Assembly: GCA_031580995.1 (NCBI GenBank)
Contig: JAVLCC010000021.1
Location: 1-11,430 of the forward strand
DNA: 11,430 bases
Direction of reading: 5' to 3'
Source: CAJXVY01 sp031580995
GTDB taxonomy: Bacteria; Actinomycetota; Actinomycetes; Actinomycetales; Microbacteriaceae
Numbering within the stretch: the stretch's first letter is position 1; each line of letters starts with the position of its first letter. Positions 7,824-11,430 of the stretch are shown here, piece by piece. The translations under genes were made by a program, and so were the position numbers. The notes below the pieces were generated by a model. It had not been told where the DNA came from. It did not search any database and saw only the letters and a list, made by a program, of their open reading frames with translations.

Positions 7824-7852
7824 GTTCTAGGGACAATATTGTCTGAATTCAA
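7824..7852 (-). promoter_or_regulatory. Putative hup promoter
   Basis: On the minus strand TTGAAT (7847-7852) and TAGAAC (7824-7829) are separated by 17 bases, each matching 4 of 6 consensus positions. This would give a 5' leader of under 20 bases carrying the GGAGG site. An alternative pair further upstream is TGGACG and TATATC, also with a 17-base spacer. The assignment rests on consensus matching only. The rest of the 186-base gap (7806-7991) holds the palindrome listed separately, the rpsN terminator and a short CCCC/GGGG inverted repeat near 7911-7928; I see nothing else in it. Confidence 0.4.
7832..7843. promoter_or_regulatory. Perfect 12-bp palindrome in the hup promoter spacer
   Basis: GACAATATTGTC is a perfect inverted repeat with no gap. 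It lies between the putative -35 and -10 hexamers of hup, a classic operator position. It does not resemble the actinobacterial Zur (TGAAAAn-type) or LexA (TCGAAC-type) boxes that I know. The binding protein is unknown. Confidence 0.4.
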
Positions 7853-7942
7853 GATATAGCCTGAAATCAAGCATCCGTCCATGTTCATGGGCGTGTTGCT
7901 ACCTAATTTTCCCCCGAAATCTAGGGGTTTTTGGCTTAAAAC

Positions 7943-7980
7943 AAAAACCGCCGTCCACTCTTTGGCGGAAGGCGGTTTTT
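7943..7980 (-). terminator. Intrinsic terminator of rpmB-rpmG-rpsN
   Basis: AAAAACCGCC (7943-7952) pairs with GGCGGTTTTT (7971-7980) across an 18-base loop. On the minus strand the second arm continues as GGCGGTTTTTGTTTT, a good T-tract. A second GGCGG at 7964-7968 offers a shorter alternative stem. It starts 11 bases after the rpsN stop. Confidence 0.85.
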
Positions 7981-7991
7981 CTAAATACTTA

Positions 7992-8297
7992 TTACCAGCT
8001 TGATTTGGTGATTCCTGGAAGCTCACCTTTGTGGGCCATTGAGCGGAATCGAACCCTGGAAACACCAAACTTGGTGAGAACTCCACGTGGGCGACCATCA
8101 ATCGCATCCCTTGAACGGACGCGGATCGGAGAAGCATCTCTAGGAAGCTTCTGCAAGCCCAGACGTGCTGCCTCGCGCTCCTGCTCGGTAGCGTTGGGGT
8201 CAACAATTGTCTTTTTTAGCTGAGCACGCCTTTCTGCGTAGCGCTCAACAATTACTTTGCGCTGCTCGTTACGAGCAATCTTTGATTTCTTAGCCAT
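7992..8297 (-). CDS. rpsN: 30S ribosomal protein S14, zinc-independent long form
   Basis: S14 is a small-subunit protein of the 30S head. This 101-residue form has no cysteine at all and therefore lacks the CxxC...CxxC zinc site of the 61-residue type. The conserved C-terminal half is clear: LPRDASPIRVRSRDAIDGRP (52-71) followed by GVLTKFGVSRVRFR and a final KSSW. It closely resembles M. tuberculosis RpsN2, which is Zur-controlled and replaces the zinc form when zinc is scarce. Its ATG directly follows the rpmG stop (TAAATG), with GAGGAG inside the end of rpmG as ribosome binding site. Whether the genome also encodes the zinc-binding form is outside this window. Confidence 0.96.
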   Translation of the reverse strand: MAKKSKIARNEQRKVIVERYAERRAQLKKTIVDPNATEQEREAARLGLQKLPRDASPIRVRSRDAIDGRPRGVLTKFGVSRVRFRSMAHKGELPGITKSSW

Positions 8298-8465
8298 TTA
8301 GCGCTCCTCGCGAAATTCAACGTGCTTGCGAACCACTGGGTCATACTTCTTCAAAACCATGCGGTCTGGGTCGTTACGACGGTTTTTCTTGGTGACATAG
8401 GTGAAGCCGGTACCAGCGGTTGACTTCATCTTGATGATTGGACGTACGTCTTTGTCTTTAGCCAT
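8298..8465 (-). CDS. rpmG: 50S ribosomal protein L33, zinc-independent form
   Basis: This is a 55-residue large-subunit protein, readable by hand on the minus strand from the ATG at 8463-8465 to the TAA at 8298-8300. It contains KSTAGTGFTYVTKKNRRNDP (14-33) and the ending KYDPVVRKHVEFREER. These match the cysteine-free L33 type, for example M. tuberculosis RpmG1; neither CxxC pair of the zinc ribbon is present. It lies 2 bases after the rpmB stop and abuts rpsN, so the three genes form one tight unit. The start is supported by a GGAGAG sequence in the end of rpmB. Confidence 0.96.
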   Translation of the reverse strand: MAKDKDVRPIIKMKSTAGTGFTYVTKKNRRNDPDRMVLKKYDPVVRKHVEFREER

Positions 8466-8467
8466 TA

Positions 8468-8704
8468 CTAGATCTTCTCTCCACGAGCGATTAGCTCACC
8501 AATGACCTTTTCAATACCGCGAGCATCAATTACCTTGATGCCACGAGCTGAAAGGTTCAGGGTTACGTTGCGCTTCAGAGAAGGCACGTAATAGGTCTTT
8601 TTCTGAATGTTTGGGTTGAAGCGACGCTTAGTTTTGTTCTGAGCGTGCGAAACTTTGTGGCCAAACTGAGGCTTTTTCTCAGTCACTTGGCAATATGCCG
8701 CCAT
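8468..8704 (-). CDS. rpmB: 50S ribosomal protein L28, zinc-independent form
   Basis: This is a 78-residue large-subunit protein beginning MAAYCQVTEKKPQFGHKVSH, with NKTKRRFNPNIQKKTYYVPS and a C-terminal half rich in GIKVIDARGIEKV. It matches the 78-residue type represented by M. tuberculosis RpmB2. Only one cysteine (C5) is present, so the four-cysteine zinc site of the roughly 64-residue form is missing. In several Actinobacteria this type is induced through Zur when zinc is short. The start codon has a very strong AAGGAGG site (8710-8716). The 113-base gap to zur upstream holds inverted repeats described separately. It is the first gene of rpmB-rpmG-rpsN. Confidence 0.96.
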   Translation of the reverse strand: MAAYCQVTEKKPQFGHKVSHAQNKTKRRFNPNIQKKTYYVPSLKRNVTLNLSARGIKVIDARGIEKVIGELIARGEKI

Positions 8705-8713
8705 TCTTTCCTC

Positions 8714-8782
8714 CTTGCGGGCAAGCTGATATATCCGTTATTCGATTGGATTGTCGGGCTCTTGCCCACTCAACCCTGCAAG
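8714..8782 (-). promoter_or_regulatory. Structured rpmB leader with alternating CTTGC/GCAAG elements
   Basis: In transcript order the minus strand reads CTTGC (8778-8782), GGGCAAG (8761-8767), CTTGCCC (8719-8725), GCAAG (8714-8718), with the last overlapping the AAGGAGG Shine-Dalgarno site. The second and third elements form a perfect 7-bp inverted repeat 51 bases apart in total span. GGGC can alternatively pair locally with GCCC (8756-8759). The third and fourth could form a short hairpin that covers part of the ribosome binding site. Only the complementarity is observed; regulation is inference. Confidence 0.4.
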
Positions 8783-8810
8783 TTTAGGAGGTTATTCGGT
8801 GTTAAATCAA
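8781..8810 (-). promoter_or_regulatory. Putative promoter of rpmB-rpmG-rpsN
   Basis: On the minus strand TTGATT (8805-8810) and TAAACT (8781-8786) are separated by 18 bases, each matching 4 of 6 consensus positions. The implied leader is about 70 bases. A competing pair is CCGACA (8752-8757) with TATATC (8728-8733). The latter lies in the perfect palindrome GATATATC (8728-8735) and would leave a leader of about 20 bases. I see no clear Zur box in this gap. Confidence 0.35.
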
Positions 8811-8817
8811 GCCCCAG

Positions 8818-9210
8818 TTAGTTTTCTCCGCAAGCAGCACAGATACCAAAAATCTCAATTGAGTGCGTCACATCACTAAAACCGTGCTCACTAGCCAGTC
8901 TTTCAGCCCAACCCTCGGTGGCAGCGAATTTAACTTCAACCGCTTTTCCGCAGATTCTGCAGCTCAGGTGATGATGATGCTGCGGGGAATGACAGACTCT
9001 GTAGCGCATTTCACCTTCGGCTGTTGTTAGTTGATCGGCCTCGCCTGTTTCTGCCAATTCAGAAAGAGCTCTATAAACAGTCGTTAGTCCAACCTTTTGG
9101 TTTTCCTCGGTGAGGGTTTTATGCAAATCCTGTGCAGAGATAAAAACATCCGCTTGGGTCAATGCATCCTTCACGGCAGCCTTCTGCCAGGTTGATCTAC
9201 GTTCCGTCAT
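8818..9210 (-). CDS. zur: Fur-family regulator, probably the zinc repressor Zur
   Basis: This is a 130-residue Fur-superfamily repressor. The N-terminal winged helix holds the recognition helix region LTTVYRALSELAE at 42-54. The C-terminal metal-binding and dimer domain has C73, HHHH at 78-81, the structural CxxC pairs CRIC (84-87) and CAAC (124-127), and H116 before GICAAC. These are the usual structural-zinc and sensory ligands. Family members sense iron, zinc, manganese, nickel or peroxide, and motifs alone do not separate them. The assignment to zinc comes from its place as the last gene after znuCB and directly before cysteine-free ribosomal protein genes, a known Zur regulon in Actinobacteria. 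A GGAGG site lies within the end of znuB, and the ATG directly follows the znuB stop. It probably represses its own operon when zinc is sufficient. Confidence 0.88.
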   Translation of the reverse strand: MTERRSTWQKAAVKDALTQADVFISAQDLHKTLTEENQKVGLTTVYRALSELAETGEADQLTTAEGEMRYRVCHSPQHHHHLSCRICGKAVEVKFAATEGWAERLASEHGFSDVTHSIEIFGICAACGEN

Positions 9211-10056
9211 TTATCTTCCTCCGACGTTAAGTATCCCAAACCTTTCACTGGTAAGCACCCTTGCTGCCAGGTAGAACAAAAAGGAGATTGTTGTCACATA
9301 GGGACTAATGGGTAATCCACCACCCAAAGCCAATAAAATCCCACCAACAACACTGACCATTGCAAAACTAATTGACATAACCGGCACCCAAACCTGTGAT
9401 GAAGAAAGCCTCAATGCGGCAGCAGCTGGGGTGACCAGCAAACTAAGTACCAACAGCGCACCAATTATCTGCACAGCAGCCGCTACCACCAGCCCAAGCA
9501 GAATCATGAATAGCCAACCGATGAGATTCACCTTCACACCTCTGGCAATGGCGACTGAGCTATCAAGGGATGCAAAAACCAAGGGTCTCCAGAAAACAGC
9601 TATGGCAATCAACACTGAAATTGAAATGGCAATCAGCCAGCTCACCTGCGGGTCATCAACTGTCACGATCTGCCCTGTTAGCAACCCGAACTTGTTTGCA
9701 GCCCTTCCTGGATACAGAGAAAGCGCCAGGATTCCAAGTCCTAAACCAAACGGCATTATCACCGCCACCAGAGAATTTCGCTCCTGGACTCTGGAACCTA
9801 AGGTGCCAATAATCACGGCAGCTGTGATGGAACCAACGATTGAACCCAAAACAACATCAAGACCGATCAGCAAAAAAATGGCAGCCCCTGCAAAGCTCAG
9901 CTCGGCAACACCGTGAACTGCGAAAGATAGCTGTCTGGTGATAACAAAAACACCAATTAGTCCACCAACTAAGGCCAGTAGCGCACCCGCAATGAGCGAA
10001 TTGGTTACCAGCGGTATCAAGCGGTCATAGTCACTGAAATCAAAAAGTGTTGGCAT
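9211..10056 (-). CDS. znuB: Zinc ABC transporter permease
   Basis: This is the membrane subunit of an ABC-3 family metal importer (ZnuB/TroC/MntB type). The 281 residues form about eight hydrophobic segments. Typical features are TRQLSFAVHGVAELSFAGAA (40-59), where family members have a conserved histidine/glycine turn, and QIIGALLVLSLLVTPAAAA (196-214). SPYVTTISFLFYLAARV follows near 251-267. The loop around SSVAIARGV (166-174) is the likely contact with the ATPase. The first 12 residues are polar and cytoplasmic. The ATG shares one base with the znuC stop (TAATG), indicating coupled translation. Zinc rather than manganese or iron is favoured by the His-rich binding protein, the neighbouring Fur-family gene and the zinc-free ribosomal proteins. 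Confidence 0.9.
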   Translation of the reverse strand: MPTLFDFSDYDRLIPLVTNSLIAGALLALVGGLIGVFVITRQLSFAVHGVAELSFAGAAIFLLIGLDVVLGSIVGSITAAVIIGTLGSRVQERNSLVAVIMPFGLGLGILALSLYPGRAANKFGLLTGQIVTVDDPQVSWLIAISISVLIAIAVFWRPLVFASLDSSVAIARGVKVNLIGWLFMILLGLVVAAAVQIIGALLVLSLLVTPAAAALRLSSSQVWVPVMSISFAMVSVVGGILLALGGGLPISPYVTTISFLFYLAARVLTSERFGILNVGGR

Positions 10057-10829
10057 TAGACCCAGTCCTCACCCGCGTGGTGAGCGTGATCGTGGGTGCC
10101 GATGACAACTATTCGACCCTGATTGCGAACAACGTCAATGTCTGCCCCGTAGAGCTTGCTCAAAACATCTGACTGCATCACCTCATCGGTTGAACCAATT
10201 CGATAACCACCCGGAGCGAGGTATAAAACCCGGTCAACATAGTCAATGATTGGGTTCACATCGTGGGTGACAAACAACACAGCGGTGCCAGAGTTTTTTC
10301 TTTGCTCTTCAAATAATTCACTGATCAGCAACTGCTGATTCAAATCCAAGTTGCTCAGTGGTTCATCTGCCAAAATCAAATCAGGCTCACCAATCATTGC
10401 CTGCGCAACACGGACTCGCTGCATTTCGCCACCGCTTAGGTTGCCAATTGACTCATTGGCCAAGTGTTCCGCTTGAACCGCTTCCAGAGAAGCGTTGACT
10501 TTGTCTCTAACAGCATTGGATGGCCAAGGAAGACCTGGCTTATGGCCATCAAGACCAAGACGCACCAGGTCTTTGACCTTCAGCGGTGTATAGCCATCAT
10601 CGGTTCTGTGTTGTGGGATATAGCTAACAGAAGCTCCGGTTTCCAACTCAATACTTCCGCTATCTAACTCCTGGGTGCCAATGATTGCTTTTAGAAGAGT
10701 TGATTTCCCAGTTCCATTGGCACCAATAAGTGCAATGAACTCACCTCGATTAATCGCAAAACTGAGCTCGTCCCAGATGTCTCTGGGTCCGAAGCTCAGT
10801 GATGCTTTATTGGCTCTAAGGAGGGTCAA
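10056..10829 (-). CDS. znuC: Zinc ABC transporter ATP-binding protein
   Basis: This is the cytoplasmic ATPase of the zinc importer. All ABC motifs are intact in 257 residues: Walker A GANGTGKST (36-44), Q-loop YIPQH (70-74), signature LSGGE (131-135), Walker B LILADEP (151-157), D-loop SNLD and H-loop H189 in VTHD. The C-terminus carries a short histidine cluster, HDHAHH (246-251), which may bind zinc. The start must be TTG (10827-10829). It overlaps the znuA stop (TTGA), and upstream in-frame codons contain no ATG or GTG before a stop; the next internal ATG would remove the nucleotide-binding motifs. There is no clear Shine-Dalgarno site, so translation probably depends on coupling to znuA. 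Confidence 0.93.
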   Translation of the reverse strand: MTLLRANKASLSFGPRDIWDELSFAINRGEFIALIGANGTGKSTLLKAIIGTQELDSGSIELETGASVSYIPQHRTDDGYTPLKVKDLVRLGLDGHKPGLPWPSNAVRDKVNASLEAVQAEHLANESIGNLSGGEMQRVRVAQAMIGEPDLILADEPLSNLDLNQQLLISELFEEQRKNSGTAVLFVTHDVNPIIDYVDRVLYLAPGGYRIGSTDEVMQSDVLSKLYGADIDVVRNQGRIVVIGTHDHAHHAGEDWV

Positions 10830-11430
10830 TTCTGTGTCTGTTCGGGAAGGACTTGCTCAACGGTTGACATCAACACATCCAGGTTGTTTGCCATCCAATC
10901 AAGATAGTCCCAATCCTCATTGGGAATCAATTCGCTCAAACCCACCACTGGCAGTCCATTGGATTCCGCTAGTTCTGCCATGCTTTCCATCTGAGTGTCG
11001 GTGACCTGGTCATTGGTGATCACCATCAAAACATCGGGGTTTAGAAAAATCTCTTCGGCCTCAGCAATTGAAGCCGGCGGAATATCGCGCTCTTCCTCGA
11101 CTGCCTCTAGCAATTCACTAGGTGCATACTCATCAAACCCAGCATCCTCAATCATGATTGATGCCAAGGGTGTCAAAGAAAATACGCCGTAGCCCAAAGC
11201 GTCTTCACGCAGGGCCTCGGTTCGAACCTCCAAAACATCCAGTTCCTCAACGAATGTCTGGTGGTTAGCTTGGAAGTCCCCCGCTGCATCCGGCCTGAGC
11301 TGAGTCAATGAGGCCAAAACCTGATCAGCCACCTCCTCGACTACGTGAAAGTCATACCAAACGTGCTCGTTGCCATCAGCGTGAGAACCGTGGTCGTGCT
11401 CATCCTCTTCGTGAGCGTGGTCCTCATCTT
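10826..11430 (-). CDS. znuA: Zinc ABC transporter substrate-binding protein, N-terminus missing
   Basis: This is the C-terminal 200 or so residues of the extracytoplasmic metal-binding protein. The signal peptide and first lobe lie beyond the window, and the GTG at 11332 is internal, not a start. The frame opens with a His/Asp/Glu-rich loop (about 11372-11430, five histidines) typical of ZnuA zinc-capturing loops. It runs into NEHVWYD, the family's conserved metal-ligand histidine. The second lobe includes PDVLMVITNDQVTD, then GLPVVGLSELIPNEDWDYLDWM near the end. It ends PEQTQN. Where canonical ZnuA has a ligand histidine before the hinge (HxAFxY), this protein reads FSLTPLASIM, so that ligand is not visible. 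Other actinobacterial relatives also differ there. It is the first visible gene of znuA-znuC-znuB-zur; its promoter and any Zur box are upstream of the window. Confidence 0.9.
   Translation of the reverse strand, partial: DEDHAHEEDEHDHGSHADGNEHVWYDFHVVEEVADQVLASLTQLRPDAAGDFQANHQTFVEELDVLEVRTEALREDALGYGVFSLTPLASIMIEDAGFDEYAPSELLEAVEEERDIPPASIAEAEEIFLNPDVLMVITNDQVTDTQMESMAELAESNGLPVVGLSELIPNEDWDYLDWMANNLDVLMSTVEQVLPEQTQN

Noticed and set aside
7911..7928. CCCC/GGGG inverted repeat followed by TTTTT on the plus strand
   Set aside because: The stem has only 4 bp, no plus-strand gene precedes it, and a much better terminator lies next to it.
7802..8206. 134-codon minus-strand frame overlapping rpsN and the gap before hup
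   Set aside because: It lies out of frame over rpsN and runs through the terminator hairpin. The product matches nothing I recognise, while rpsN is certain.
8714..8725. Palindrome CTTGCGGGCAAG read as a protein-binding operator
   Set aside because: It overlaps the ribosome binding site and shares its arms with the longer GGGCAAG/CTTGCCC repeat, so an RNA role is more likely than a DNA operator.
9308..9916. 202-codon open frame on the plus strand opposite znuB
   Set aside because: Its product is rich in T, A, P and S with no domain, as expected from the antisense of a hydrophobic gene. The minus-strand frame encodes a clear permease.
1..11430. Mobile element, CRISPR array, toxin-antitoxin or phage-defence system
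   Set aside because: No transposase, integrase, terminal repeats, regularly spaced repeats or toxin-like pair was seen. The Pif1-like helicase has no partner nuclease and sits in a respiratory gene chain.

Overview
This window looks like chromosome of an actinobacterium with moderate, not high, GC. The Dcd protein is close to the mycobacterial bifunctional type. The L28, L33 and S14 proteins are the cysteine-poor forms known from Actinobacteria, and the CopD-CtaG fusion is common there. Short or overlapping gene junctions and lean spacers suggest a streamlined genome. A small aquatic Microbacteriaceae (Rhodoluna/Aquiluna-like) is my best guess, as an inference only. I see no insertion sequence, tRNA, rRNA, CRISPR array or phage gene. 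No gene-free stretch exceeds 300 bases; the longest is 186 bases between rpsN and hup.

Left part (1-3667): the 3' end of an Atg22/UMF1-type MFS transporter on the plus strand converges on dcd (dCTP deaminase/dUTPase). dcd follows a 735-residue MMPL/RND exporter on the minus strand. A DUF2834-type membrane protein diverges from the MMPL gene, with annotated start codons only 6 bases apart.

Middle part (3661-7453, minus strand): three genes are chained by ATGA overlaps. In transcription order they are an ICMT-like methyltransferase, a CopD-CtaG copper/cytochrome-oxidase assembly fusion and a Pif1-like SF1B helicase. The start contexts of the methyltransferase gene and of dcd lack a Shine-Dalgarno sequence but carry a TAnnnT hexamer 6-7 bases before the ATG, which suggests leaderless mRNAs.

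Right part (7490-11430, minus strand): this is a zinc-homeostasis block. A zinc ABC transporter operon (znuA, cut by the window edge, then znuC and znuB) ends with a Fur-family regulator, probably zur. Next come rpmB-rpmG-rpsN, all encoding ribosomal proteins without the zinc-binding cysteine pairs, and then the HU gene. Strong intrinsic terminators follow rpsN and hup. The likely logic is that zinc shortage raises zinc uptake while ribosomal proteins that need no zinc spare the metal. In a small genome these may instead be the only copies.

The most unusual non-coding signal is the rpmB leader, where CTTGC and GCAAG elements alternate and the last one runs into the Shine-Dalgarno sequence. 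The hup promoter region also holds a perfect 12-base palindrome. I did not find a clearly new multi-gene system; most genes belong to known families.
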